Source: Hydrotalea flava (GTDB taxonomy: Bacteria > Bacteroidota > Bacteroidia > Chitinophagales > Chitinophagaceae). Taken from it: a DNA stretch of 64,000 bases. The stretch covers positions 1 through 64,000 of the forward strand of contig NZ_LUHG01000097.1 in NCBI RefSeq assembly GCF_001623405.1, in the 5' to 3' direction. Positions within the stretch are counted from its first letter, which is position 1. Each line of letters starts with the position of its first letter. Of the stretch, positions 8,105 through 17,500 are shown piece after piece. Both the position numbers and the translations under genes were made by a program. A model generated the notes under the pieces. It saw only the letters and a program-made list of their open reading frames with translations, was not told the DNA's origin and did no database searches.

Positions 8105-9082
8105 ATGGATACAACAAAATTATCAGAGCAGTTTCAGCAAAAAATAGATGAGGATATAAAAATTGAGCCACAGGATTGGATGCCGGATGAATATCGCAAA
8201 ACATTAATTCGCCAAATATCACAACATGCTCACAGCGAAGTGGTGGGTATGTTACCCGAAGGAAATTGGATTACCCGTGCCCCATCACTCAGGCGAAAAG
8301 CCATTTTATTGGCTAAAGTGCAGGATGAAGCCGGCCATGGCCTCTATCTGTATGCTGCTGGCGAAACACTGGGTATTACTCGCGATGAAATGTATCAACA
8401 GTTACACAGCGGCAAAGCAAAATATTCTTCCATATTTAATTATCCCACCCTCACCTGGGCCGATATGGGTGCCATTGGCTGGCTGGTAGATGGGGCTGCC
8501 ATCATGAATCAGGTGCCTTTATCGCGCTGCTCTTATGGGCCTTATGCCCGTGCAATGGTAAGGGTTTGTAAGGAAGAGAGTTTTCATCAGCGGCAGGGTT
8601 TCGAAATTCTTTTAACTTTATCGAAAGGCAATGCTGCACAACGTAAAATGTGTCAGGATGCCATCAACCGTTGGTGGTGGCCTTCGTTAATGATGTTTGG
8701 GCCTTCCGATAATAATTCACCACATACTGCGCAAAGCATGCAGTGGAAAATTAAACGATTTACCAACGATGAGTTGCGCCAAAAATTTGTAGATGTATGT
8801 GCTGAACAGGTAAAGTTTTTGGGAATGACCTTGCCCGATAAAGATTTAAAATGGAATGAAGCAAAACAGCACTATGATTTTGGTGCCATTAACTGGGATG
8901 AATTTTGGAATGTGGTAAAAGGCAATGGCCCCTGTAACAAAGAAAGATTGGCAACCCGTGTACAGGCATGGGAAAATGGTGCCTGGGTTCGGGAAGCAGC
9001 TTTAGCGTATGAAGATAAAAAAGCAGCAAGGCAGTACCGTTATAATACAACACAGGCTGAAAGCAAAATGCCTGCAGGATAG
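8105..9082 (+). CDS. paaA: 1,2-phenylacetyl-CoA epoxidase, catalytic subunit PaaA
   Basis: A 325-residue di-iron oxygenase subunit that epoxidises the ring of phenylacetyl-CoA. Ferritin-like iron ligands are visible in [13 protein letters not shown] and [13 protein letters not shown] (two E/ExxH helices), with the characteristic [20 protein letters not shown] near the N-terminus. A TTG 21 bases upstream is in frame, but it lies inside the promoter, so ATG at 8105 is preferred. First gene of the structural operon paaA-B-C-D-G-I-Y. Confidence 0.95.
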   Translation: MDTTKLSEQFQQKIDEDIKIEPQDWMPDEYRKTLIRQISQHAHSEVVGMLPEGNWITRAPSLRRKAILLAKVQDEAGHGLYLYAAGETLGITRDEMYQQLHSGKAKYSSIFNYPTLTWADMGAIGWLVDGAAIMNQVPLSRCSYGPYARAMVRVCKEESFHQRQGFEILLTLSKGNAAQRKMCQDAINRWWWPSLMMFGPSDNNSPHTAQSMQWKIKRFTNDELRQKFVDVCAEQVKFLGMTLPDKDLKWNEAKQHYDFGAINWDEFWNVVKGNGPCNKERLATRVQAWENGAWVREAALAYEDKKAARQYRYNTTQAESKMPAG

Positions 9083-9111
9083 TTGAATTCCTCATTTTTA
9101 AAGTAACTTTT

Positions 9112-9474
9112 ATGTTGCAGTTAATAAAAAAATATTATTATGGCGATTATGGTGAAATTGAAGGGGGTGCTGCCCCTGCCCCGGGCTCTAATTCCCGTGA
9201 ATGGCCTTTATGGGAAGTATTCATCAGAAGCAAGCAGGGGCTCGATCATAAACATGTGGGTAGTTTACATGCTGCAGATGCTGCTATGGCAATTGAGAAT
9301 GCCAGAGATGTGTATACCCGCAGAATGGAGGGCGTAAGTATTTGGGTGGTGGAAAGTAAATACATTCATGCATCTAATCCCGATGAATCGGATGCTTTGT
9401 ACGATCCTGCTAACGATAAAATTTACAGGCATCCCACTTTTTATCAGCTACCCGATGAATTGAAATATATGTAG
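9112..9474 (+). CDS. paaB: 1,2-phenylacetyl-CoA epoxidase subunit PaaB
   Basis: A 120-residue bridging subunit that holds PaaAC heterodimers together. Matches include EWPLWEVFIRSKQGLDHKHVGSLHA, then ENARDVYTRR and SIWVVES. It is somewhat longer than the ~95-residue Escherichia coli protein, with an N-terminal extension of about 25 residues. It sits 29 bases after paaA and its stop meets the paaC frame. Confidence 0.94.
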   Translation: MLQLIKKYYYGDYGEIEGGAAPAPGSNSREWPLWEVFIRSKQGLDHKHVGSLHAADAAMAIENARDVYTRRMEGVSIWVVESKYIHASNPDESDALYDPANDKIYRHPTFYQLPDELKYM

Positions 9475-9509
9475 TGCCTTGCACCGCCGGTTTTTTAAAA
9501 GAATTTTTC

Positions 9510-10349
9510 ATGGAGTCAGATACAATTGTTATGAATGAAACAGCAATTACAGATGCATTGATTGATTGCACACTGCAATTGGCAGATGATAGCTTAATTA
9601 TGGGACATCGCTGCAGCGAATGGTGTGGGCATGGCCCTGTTCTGGAACAGGATATTGCTTTAACCAATATTGCGTTGGATTATGTAGGGCAATCCCGTAA
9701 CTTATACCAATATGCAGCTTTGTTATTGGAACAGTTACCCAAAGAAAAGGCACTATCGTTGGTAGATTTTGATATCATACCTGAGCATATAACAGAAGAC
9801 AGCTTGGCTTATTTACGCGATGTGGGTGCTTTTAAAAATCATTTGTTGTTTGAACAGCCCAACGGTGATTGGGCACAAACCATACTTAAAATTTTCTTTT
9901 TCAGTGTGTATCGGTTTTATCTTTTTCAACAATTACAAAATAATGCTGATGAGCGATTGGCTGCCATTGCAGAAAAATCAGTAAAGGAAGTAACCTATCA
10001 TTTGAAGTGGAGTAGCGAATGGGTGATTCGTTTAGGAGATGGTACTGATGAAAGTAAATTTCGTATGTTGCAGGCCATTGATGCCTTATGGCCTTTTGTG
10101 GGCGAATTGTTTGAACCTGCAGGATATGAAACCCTATGCTATTACTCAGATATGCTGACTTTTGAAAGGCTTCGTTCAGATTGGCTGAATAAAATCAATC
10201 AAATTTTTGAAACAGCAACCTTGCCACCACAATCAATTGGCCGTTGGCATCAAACCGGTGGAAAAAACGGTTATCATTCTGAACATTTGGGTTATATACT
10301 TGCTGAAATGCAATTTTTACAAAGAACCTTCCCCAATGCAATATGGTAA
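9510..10349 (+). CDS. paaC: 1,2-phenylacetyl-CoA epoxidase, structural subunit PaaC
   Basis: A 279-residue ferritin-like subunit pairing with PaaA; PaaC has lost the metal centre in characterised members. Family blocks are LADDSLIMGHRCSEWCGHGP, LEQDIALTNIALDYVGQSR and LYQYAALL, then VTYHLKWSSEWVIRLGDGT. Start choice is open: an in-frame GTG at 9474 overlaps the paaB stop, ATG is at 9510 and again at 9531 (MNETAI), the last closest to the usual family length. Its end overlaps paaD by 7 bases, suggesting coupled translation. Confidence 0.92.
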   Translation: MESDTIVMNETAITDALIDCTLQLADDSLIMGHRCSEWCGHGPVLEQDIALTNIALDYVGQSRNLYQYAALLLEQLPKEKALSLVDFDIIPEHITEDSLAYLRDVGAFKNHLLFEQPNGDWAQTILKIFFFSVYRFYLFQQLQNNADERLAAIAEKSVKEVTYHLKWSSEWVIRLGDGTDESKFRMLQAIDALWPFVGELFEPAGYETLCYYSDMLTFERLRSDWLNKINQIFETATLPPQSIGRWHQTGGKNGYHSEHLGYILAEMQFLQRTFPNAIW

Positions 10350-10849
10350 ATAGATCCAATCATACGGAAGAAGCAATATGGCAGTTGCTGGAAACGGTAA
10401 AAGATCCCGAGGTTCCGGTGCTTTCTGTGGTTGATTTAGGTATTGTAAGAAAGGTTATCATTGAAGATGAAAATACAATTTCAATTGCTGTAACACCAAC
10501 GTATAGTGGCTGTCCGGCCATGGATGTAATTCGAATGCAATTGCGAATATTGTTATTGGAAAATGGGTTTAAACAGGTGAATATTCAGCAGGTACTGTCA
10601 CCTGCCTGGACTACAGACTGGATGTCTGAAAAAGGAAAGGAACAACTAAAAGCTTACGGCATTGCCCCACCGCTACCTAAACAAACAGTCTGCCATCCCG
10701 ATGCTTTTCAGGAAGAAGAAGCCATTCAGTGCCCGCACTGTTTATCTTACCATACCCGTTTGGTTTCCCGATTTGGAAGCACAGCCTGTAAAGCATTGTA
10801 TCAATGTTTGGATTGCAAAGAACCTTTTGATTATTTTAAATGTCATTAA
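10343..10849 (+). CDS. paaD: PaaD, iron-sulfur/metal maturation factor of the epoxidase
   Basis: A 168-residue protein with an N-terminal MIP18 (DUF59) domain (LETVKDPEVPVLSVVDLGIVR, TPTYSGCPAMDVI with the conserved Cys) and a C-terminal zinc-ribbon-like part with cysteine pairs (CPHC near residue 130, CLDC near 158). PaaD is needed for an active epoxidase, probably for cluster or metal insertion. Overlap with paaC and a 9-base gap to the PaaG-type gene support one operon. Confidence 0.92.
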   Translation: MVNRSNHTEEAIWQLLETVKDPEVPVLSVVDLGIVRKVIIEDENTISIAVTPTYSGCPAMDVIRMQLRILLLENGFKQVNIQQVLSPAWTTDWMSEKGKEQLKAYGIAPPLPKQTVCHPDAFQEEEAIQCPHCLSYHTRLVSRFGSTACKALYQCLDCKEPFDYFKCH

Positions 10850-10858
10850 TCAAAAACA

Positions 10859-11632
10859 ATGGCTGAAATTAATTTTGAAATACATAACGGTATAGCCTTT
10901 ATTACACTAAACAGGCCTGAAAAGTTAAATGCTTTTAATCGATCTATGGCCTTACTGCTGCAGGAAAAATTAGATGTTTGTATGGATGCATCTGTTCGCT
11001 GTGTATATATTACAGGCGCCGGTAAAGGTTTTTGTGCCGGACAGGATTTGGAAGAAGTAATGGATCCAAATGGTACTGGAATGGATAGGATTTTAAAAGA
11101 ACAGTTTAATCCTATTATTACCCGATTACAACAGTTACAAAAACCGGTTTTGGCTGCAGTGAATGGCGTTGCCGCAGGTGCCGGCGCCAATATTGCACTG
11201 GCATGTGATATAGTTGTGGCGCATGAACAGGCAGCATTTATTCAGGCTTTTTCTAAAATAGGATTAATACCCGATAGTGGCGGTACTTTCTTTTTACCGC
11301 GTTTAATTGGTCGTCAAAAAGCAATGGCATTGATGCTGTTGGGCGATAAAGTTACTGCTGCCGATGCCTGTAATATGGGTATGATTTATAAAACATTTGC
11401 TGCCGATGTATTTGAAACAGCATCCAAACAATTAGCACTTACCTTAGCCACCATGCCTACCCGGGCATTGGCGTATATTAAACAAGCAGTGCATTTATCT
11501 GCCGTTCAAACGCTGGAGCAGCAATTGGAATTAGAAGATCAGTTACAACAAAAAGCTGCCGCTACGAACGATTTTAAAGAAGGTGTAGTAGCTTTTATGC
11601 AAAAAAGAGTACCCAATTTTAAAGGTAATTAA
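10859..11632 (+). CDS. paaG: Enoyl-CoA hydratase/isomerase, PaaG-type (ring-epoxide to oxepin-CoA isomerase)
   Basis: A 257-residue crotonase-fold enzyme. The oxyanion-hole segments are KGFCAGQDLEEV and NGVAAGAGANIALACD, and KIGLIPDSGGTFFLPRLIG has the acidic residue position used by PaaG. In the pathway PaaG converts the 1,2-epoxide to oxepin-CoA and later isomerises double bonds. The assignment to PaaG rather than PaaF or a generic hydratase rests on its place after paaD and on the GQDLEEV/PDSGGTF wording. Confidence 0.88.
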   Translation: MAEINFEIHNGIAFITLNRPEKLNAFNRSMALLLQEKLDVCMDASVRCVYITGAGKGFCAGQDLEEVMDPNGTGMDRILKEQFNPIITRLQQLQKPVLAAVNGVAAGAGANIALACDIVVAHEQAAFIQAFSKIGLIPDSGGTFFLPRLIGRQKAMALMLLGDKVTAADACNMGMIYKTFAADVFETASKQLALTLATMPTRALAYIKQAVHLSAVQTLEQQLELEDQLQQKAAATNDFKEGVVAFMQKRVPNFKGN

Positions 11633-11643
11633 ATAATTCAACC

Positions 11644-12066
11644 ATGCAATTGCAAAATAGTTTTGAACAGGTGGTACAGCAAATGATGAAAGATGACCTT
11701 TTTTCACAATGGCTGGGTATTCAGGTATTGGAGGTAAAAGAAGGGTATAGTAAAATTTCAATGTTGGTAAGGCCCGAAATGATGAACGGTATGGGTATTG
11801 TGCATGGCGGTATTGCCTTTTCGCTTGCCGATAGTGCATTTGCATTTGCCTGTAATAACCGCAACCAATTATCGGTGGCATTAGATACCTCCATTCAATT
11901 TTTGAAACCGGTGCATGTGCATGATATATTAACTGCTGAAGCTGTTGAATTGCATAATGGAAAAAGTACAGGTTTGTATTTAATTAAAATTTTTAATCAA
12001 AACCAACACCTGATTGCTTTATTCAAAGGCACCTGTTTTAGAACCTCAAAAAAAATAATACCATGA
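11644..12066 (+). CDS. paaI: PaaI-type hydroxyphenylacetyl-CoA thioesterase
   Basis: A 140-residue hotdog-fold thioesterase. The block NGMGIVHGGIAFSLADSAFAFACN contains the HGG and Asp of the PaaI active site (about residues 46-62). In the paa pathway it hydrolyses stalled or toxic CoA esters and frees CoA. It follows the PaaG gene by 11 bases and overlaps the paaY start by 4 bases (ATGA). Confidence 0.92.
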   Translation: MQLQNSFEQVVQQMMKDDLFSQWLGIQVLEVKEGYSKISMLVRPEMMNGMGIVHGGIAFSLADSAFAFACNNRNQLSVALDTSIQFLKPVHVHDILTAEAVELHNGKSTGLYLIKIFNQNQHLIALFKGTCFRTSKKIIP

Positions 12067-12668
12067 TTTATCGGTTTCGTCAGTATATACCCGTTATTCA
12101 TCCTTCTGCATGGGTGCATCCACAGGCAGCTGTAACCGGAAATGTAATGATCGGCAGTGATGTGTACATAGGACCGGGCGCCGCCATTCGGGGCGATTGG
12201 GGTAAAATTATTATTGAAGATGGTTGCAATGTTCAGGAAAACTGCACCATACATATGTTTCCGGGTGTAACTGTTGTATTAAAACAGGGTGCCCACATTG
12301 GGCATGGTGCCATTATTCACGGTGCTACTATTGGTGCCAATTGTTTAGTTGGTATGAATGCAGTGATTATGGATAATGTTGTTTTGGGTGATGAATGTAT
12401 TGTTGGGGCATTAACATTCATCAAAGCAGATACTGCATTTGAACGCCGAAGTTTAATTGTTGGCAATCCTGCCAAAAAAATAAAAACGGTAAGTGATGAA
12501 ATGTTACAATGGAAAACCGAAGGAACAAAATTATATCAATCATTATCCGCACAAATGCGTGAATATTGGACTGCTTGTGAGGCGCTAACTGAAATACCTG
12601 ATGCTGATGGCGAAAGTGGACATTCAATTGTTTACAAAACATGGAATGAATCAAAACCCAATCAGTAA
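12063..12668 (+). CDS. paaY: PaaY-type gamma-carbonic-anhydrase-fold hexapeptide protein
   Basis: A 201-residue left-handed beta-helix protein built of hexapeptide repeats (GNVMIGSDVYIGPGAAIRGD, then VQENCTIHMFPG and IGHGAIIHGATIG). Metal-binding histidines occur in the HMFP, HIGHG and HG segments. PaaY is reported to be a thioesterase acting on a dead-end oxepin-derived CoA thioester. It is the last gene of the paa operon; obg follows after 42 bases with its own -7 box. Confidence 0.9.
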   Translation: MIYRFRQYIPVIHPSAWVHPQAAVTGNVMIGSDVYIGPGAAIRGDWGKIIIEDGCNVQENCTIHMFPGVTVVLKQGAHIGHGAIIHGATIGANCLVGMNAVIMDNVVLGDECIVGALTFIKADTAFERRSLIVGNPAKKIKTVSDEMLQWKTEGTKLYQSLSAQMREYWTACEALTEIPDADGESGHSIVYKTWNESKPNQ

Positions 12669-12679
12669 ATACATTGCTG

Positions 12680-12687
12680 TACCTTTG
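12680..12687 (+). promoter_or_regulatory. -7 box upstream of obg
   Basis: TACCTTTG matches TAnnTTTG exactly, 23 bases before the GTG start at 12711. No TTG at a suitable -33 distance was found. Confidence 0.5.
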
Positions 12688-12710
12688 TATTTCAATCATG
12701 CTGTTATATT

Positions 12711-13718
12711 GTGTCTGAAAAAAACAATTTCATAGATTATATCCGGGTATTTTGCCGCAGTGGTCATGGTGGTGCCGGCGCCAAACATTTCATGCGCAAT
12801 AAATTAACCGCAAAAGGTGGCCCCGATGGTGGCGATGGTGGTCGCGGTGGTCATATCATATTACGTGGTAATGCCAATTTATGGACGTTACTGCATTTGC
12901 GTTATTACAAAAATGTGCTGGCAGAGAATGGTGAACCGGGATCAAAAAATAATTGTACCGGACATGACGGTGCGGATATTATTCTTGAAGTGCCGCTGGG
13001 AACCATTGCAAAGGATGAATTGACCGGTAAAATTGAAGCTGAAATTTTAGAAGATAAACAGGAAGTAATTTGGTTGAAAGGAGGTAGAGGCGGTTTAGGG
13101 AATGCCAATTTTGCTACACCTACCAATCAGGTGCCGGAATATGCCCAACCCGGCGAACCGGGAACGGAGGGCTGGAAATATTTAGAATTGAAAGTGTTGG
13201 CCGATGTGGGTTTGGTGGGATTTCCCAATGCAGGGAAATCTACTTTATTAAGTATAATTACTGCTGCAAAACCCAAAATTGCCGATTATGCATTTACCAC
13301 CTTAATTCCGCAATTAGGAATGGTGGAATATCGGGATGGCAAAAGTTTTTGTATGGCCGATTTGCCCGGTATTATAGAGGGAGCTGCAGAAGGAAAAGGT
13401 TTAGGGCATCGTTTTTTACGGCATATTGAACGCAATTCGGTATTGCTTTTTTTAATACCTGCCGACAGTAATGACCATGCAGCGGAGTTTAAAATTTTAT
13501 TGGAAGAATTAACCGCTTACAATCCTGAAATGCTGCAAAAAGATTTTATGATTGCTATTAGTAAAGCCGATATGCTGGATGAAGAATTAAAAGAAGCCAT
13601 CCAACAACAACTACCATCCCATATACCTCACTTGTTTATATCCTCTGTAACCGGTCAGGGTTTAATGGCCTTAAAAGATGCGCTCTGGCAAATGTTGAAC
13701 AAGCCTCTTTCAGCATAA
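12711..13718 (+). CDS. obgE: GTPase Obg (ribosome assembly)
   Basis: A 335-residue essential GTPase acting in 50S subunit assembly and stress control. The glycine-rich Obg fold covers residues ~6-160 ([33 protein letters not shown]). The G domain follows with GFPNAGKST (P-loop), the switch [16 protein letters not shown] and SKAD in the NKxD position. It ends at about 335 residues, without the extra C-terminal OCT domain of some homologues. The start is a GTG, since the nearest ATG (12699) is out of frame. Confidence 0.95.
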   Translation: MSEKNNFIDYIRVFCRSGHGGAGAKHFMRNKLTAKGGPDGGDGGRGGHIILRGNANLWTLLHLRYYKNVLAENGEPGSKNNCTGHDGADIILEVPLGTIAKDELTGKIEAEILEDKQEVIWLKGGRGGLGNANFATPTNQVPEYAQPGEPGTEGWKYLELKVLADVGLVGFPNAGKSTLLSIITAAKPKIADYAFTTLIPQLGMVEYRDGKSFCMADLPGIIEGAAEGKGLGHRFLRHIERNSVLLFLIPADSNDHAAEFKILLEELTAYNPEMLQKDFMIAISKADMLDEELKEAIQQQLPSHIPHLFISSVTGQGLMALKDALWQMLNKPLSA

Positions 13719-13851
13719 ACAATTCGTTTTTGCCGGCTACTTTTAAATGCATATACATTTATTATATGTATTATTTTTGGTGAAATCTTACTAAAAATAC
13801 AAACGATCGTTAGTGTTTTGTTTGGTAACAATTCGTTAATGTAACAATTTT

Positions 13852-13883
13852 TTGTGTATTGGGTTACCTTTTTTCTATTTTTG
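13852..13883 (+). promoter_or_regulatory. Promoter of the secreted-protein gene at 14054
   Basis: TTG at 13852-13854, 21 bases, TATTTTTG at 13876-13883: a full Bacteroidota sigma promoter. It implies a 5' leader of about 160 bases. Confidence 0.65.
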
Positions 13884-13889
13884 TATTAA

Positions 13890-14053
13890 TATTTGAAATG
13901 AAGTAGGCCTTACTGATTTATTCTTCAACGCACCGCTTGCCTACTATGAAATACACCATCTGATTGGTTGTCAAATGAAATCAAGTTTTTTTTAATCAAA
14001 AAAGATGCTTCGGCATCGGTGGAAAATTATTGTTTCATTTAAAACCAAAAAAC
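13890..14053 (+). promoter_or_regulatory. Structured 5' leader of the secreted-protein gene
   Basis: AGTAGGC (13902-13908) can pair with GCCTACT (13939-13945). A perfect GATGC-TTCG-GCATC hairpin with a stable tetraloop stands at 14004-14017, 36 bases before the ATG. The rest of the 335-base gap after obg is AT-rich, with a weak ATACAT/ATGTAT stem after the obg stop. No known riboswitch was recognised. Confidence 0.4.
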
Positions 14054-14473
14054 ATGAAAAAAGTAGCATTAAACAAAGTAGCCAACAAATTTTTTGCAGG
14101 CAGTTTAGTAGCAGCAGCATTATTTTTATCAGTACATGCACATGCAGCCAACAACATTACCAAAGCAGAAAACGACAACAACAAAGTTCAAATTAAATAT
14201 ACCGGTAGTAATGATGAGTATTTAAATTTTACTGTATCATATTCCAATCCAACCGGTAACAAATTTGATTTAACTTTTTATGATGAAAGTGGCGATGTAA
14301 TTTATTCTAACACTTTTAAAGATCAGAATTTTGTAAAACGTTTCAGCGTTCCAAAATCTGCTTATCAAAAGTTAACGGTGGTGGTTAGCAATGCCAATGG
14401 TGTTGACCAAAAGAAATTTGATATTGCTATTCGTACCAAACAAGTGGATGATGTAAAAATTAGCCAACTGTAA
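14054..14473 (+). CDS. Secreted protein of unknown function with signal peptide
   Basis: 139 residues. A clear signal peptide (KKVALNKVANKFF, then AGSLVAAALFLSVHAHA) ends near residue 32. The mature part is a single small beta-rich domain (KVQIKYTGSNDEYLNFTVSY, FDLTFYDESGDVIYSNTF, LTVVVSNANGVDQKKFDI). ATG at 14054 is chosen because the hydrophobic segment then follows a basic start; a TTG 24 bases upstream is unlikely. Similar short exported proteins are common in Chitinophagaceae, but I know no function. A strong promoter and long structured leader suggest high or regulated expression. Confidence 0.72.
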   Translation: MKKVALNKVANKFFAGSLVAAALFLSVHAHAANNITKAENDNNKVQIKYTGSNDEYLNFTVSYSNPTGNKFDLTFYDESGDVIYSNTFKDQNFVKRFSVPKSAYQKLTVVVSNANGVDQKKFDIAIRTKQVDDVKISQL

Positions 14474-14501
14474 GGGTGTAAATTAAAAATTTTGTAAAAA
14501 G

Positions 14502-14538
14502 AAAAAGCTATTGCAAACAAATGTGCAATAGCTTTTTT
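14502..14538. terminator. Bidirectional intrinsic terminator
   Basis: AGCTATTGCA (14506-14515) pairs perfectly with TGCAATAGCT (14524-14533). A's flank the left side and T's the right, so it can stop both the secreted-protein gene and the convergent helicase gene. Confidence 0.85.
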
Positions 14539-14556
14539 GATGGGGTGCAATGCTTT

Positions 14557-17500
14557 TTAGCTAAATAAATATTCCAGATCTTCTCTGCTCAGTGATTTTA
14601 CAAAGCCTTCATCATCTGTTATTAAATCTCTTGCAAGGGCTCTTTTTCTTTCCTGAAGGTTTAAAATTTTATCTTCTACCGTATCAGTACAGATCATGCG
14701 ATAAGCAAAAATATTTTTGGTTTGTCCAATCCGGTGTGTTCTGTCAATGGCTTGTTGTTCTACTGCCGGGTTCCACCATGGGTCAACAATATACACATAA
14801 TCGGCAGCGGTTAAATTTAAACCAACGCCACCGGCTTTCAGTGAAATAAGAAATACCCTGCAACTTTCTTCATTTTGAAAACGTTCAATTGCCTTTTGCC
14901 TGCCTTCTGCCGATGTGCTGCCATCAAAATATTCATAATCAATACCCAGTTCATTTAATTTTTCTTTGATGAGTGCCAGCATACCCAAAAACTGTGAAAA
15001 TATTAATGCCTTATGGTTACTGATGTTTTCAGTAATTTCTCTGCCCAATTCTTCCAGTTTAACCGAAACATTCGGGTACTTTTCATCTTCTTTAATAATG
15101 GCTGGGCTATCGCAAATTTGCCGTAGTTTCATTAAGCCCTGCAGAATGGTTAACTGCGATTTTTGAACGCCTTGTGTATCTACCACACCCAGAATTTTTT
15201 CACGAAAATCATTTCTGTATGCATCGTAAATTTTTCGTTGTTCTGCACCCATTTCGCAAAATAAAACCATCTCCTGTTTTTCGGGCAAATCCTGTGCCAC
15301 CTGTTCTTTGGTTCTTCTTAAAATAAATGGGTATAATAATTTTCGAAGATGTTCTTTCTGTTCTTTTTCATTAAACTTATCGATGGGTATAGCAAATTCC
15401 TGTTTAAAGAATTCAACAGTTCCCAACATCCCAGGGTTTAAAAAATTCATCTGCGCAAAAATATCGAACGTATTATTTTGAAGTGGTGTACCACTTAAGC
15501 ATAGTCTGTTTTTCGCCTTCAGTAAACAGGCTGCTTTTGTTACTTTGCTGGAAGGGTTTTTAATTGCCTGACTTTCATCCAATACCACATAATCGAAAGG
15601 TATTTCTATAAATTGTTTAATGTCGCTACGTAAAGTGCCATACGTTGTAATGATTACATCGTAATTGGTATTGGTTAATGATTCTTTTTCTCTGGCTCCG
15701 CCATGGTGCACGTAATGTGATAATTCAGGCGTAAATTTTTTAATTTCATTTTGCCAGTTAAACATCAGCGTAGTAGGACAAACCACTAAGGTTCTTAAAT
15801 GGCCTTGTTCTTTTTTGATATGATACATAAATGCCAATGCCTGAATGGTTTTACCCAAACCCATATCATCTGCTAAAATTCCGCCCCATTGTACTTCGCG
15901 TAAGTAATTTAGCCATTGAAACCCACTTTCCTGGTAAGGCCTTAAAACACTTTGTAAGTGTGCCGGAGCAGGTGTAGGCTGAATGGTATGATTATCTTTT
16001 AATTTTTCATATTTTTTTTCTAATTGAATAACTAATTCTTCGTCGTTACGCTGCGCATATAGTTCTTCTATTACACCAAAATGATACTTGCTCAGCTTCA
16101 TGTTGGTGTTCTTTCCTTCACCAATTCTAAAAAGCAGCGCATATTTTTTTAGCCATTCTTCGGGTAAAATTCCCAAAGTGCCGTCGGTAAGTTGTACAAA
16201 CTGTTGTTTGTTGGCCAATGCTTTTTTTACATCTGCTACGGTAATTTTTTGCTCGCCAAACTGAATTTCTACTTTGGCATCAAACCAATCTGTATGTGAA
16301 CTGATGAAAATTTTGGTAGAAGGTTTTGCTGTATTGAACCTGAATTTTTTCAGGCTTTCAAAACCATAAATAGGTGTTGCCCTATCTTTTAAAGTATCTA
16401 TAAAAAGAAAGAACCAATTGTTTTTAAGTACATCAACTCCCTTTAACGCCAATGCAGTTCCGCTATCAGATTGTAAGAAATGGGAATGGAGTTTTTGTAT
16501 TTCCTGAATAAATGATTGCTCTGCTTCTGTATTGCGATAAATCATTAAAATGGTATCGCCCTGCGGTATAATTATTTTTTCATTATCGCCTGGTTTTATC
16601 TGGTAACCCTGGTAAGTGAATATGGGTTGAAACAATAAGTAATCGCCTTTTTCTTTTAGCAGAACGCCTGTTTCGGGTTTACTGTCTCTTACTTCTTTTT
16701 TGTGAATATTTCCAAATTGTATATTGTATTGTTTAGAGAGCGGAATGATGAATTGCTCTAATTTATTTTTCCATTCTTCTGCTGCAATCACAATTTGCCC
16801 ATCCGGCAAAAATTGTTCAATCAATAAAATATCTTCCGGTCGTTCCCAATTATAAAATCTGCCATTGTTTAAAAATAGAAATGGAGTATTGATTTCGTTT
16901 TCATTTACACTAATTCTGCCAACAGGTAATTTAGCATAACATTCTATAATGTATTGATTATCTTTTTGCTGAATAAAAAATTCAGGTACAAGTGTTTGCT
17001 GTTCAAATTCGGCCGGTTCAATATTTGCGGTAGTAAAATTTTTTCCGGCGGGTAAATAGAAAGTAAAATTACTTTCGGCCAGTTCAACAAATAATTTTTT
17101 GAATTTAGGGTGCAGGTATTCGTTAATCAGATGTTTGGTTTCTTCCGGCAATTCATCGCCATGTTGCTGAATAATATTATCCCAAATGCCGCTGAATGGT
17201 GAGTTTCTGGTTAAATATCTGCTTACTTCCGTTGGCAATAATTTGCGTAATTGTTGTACTAAAATTTTATCTTCTTCATTAAAAACTTCCGTATTAACAA
17301 ATTTATTTAAATCAACTTTTTCAATTTTACCGGTGTATTTGCTAAAGTCTTCATCAATTTCTCCTTGTATGGCATCTACTTGTATGTATGGGTATTGTGG
17401 TTGATTTAATATAATAATGGTACCCAACTTCTGTTGTATTTTGCCGATAATGGTATTGGTTTCCTGAACTGCCTGTTCGGCAACATGATTTTGTTGCTGG

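Noticed and set aside
11543-11881. 112-codon frame antisense to paaG/paaI
   Set aside because: Shadow of real genes on the other strand, no family and no start signals.
13797-13812. AAACGATCGTTAGTG as a third TetR (paa) operator
   Set aside because: Only one half (GTTAG) matches; the palindrome centre is different and no paa gene follows.
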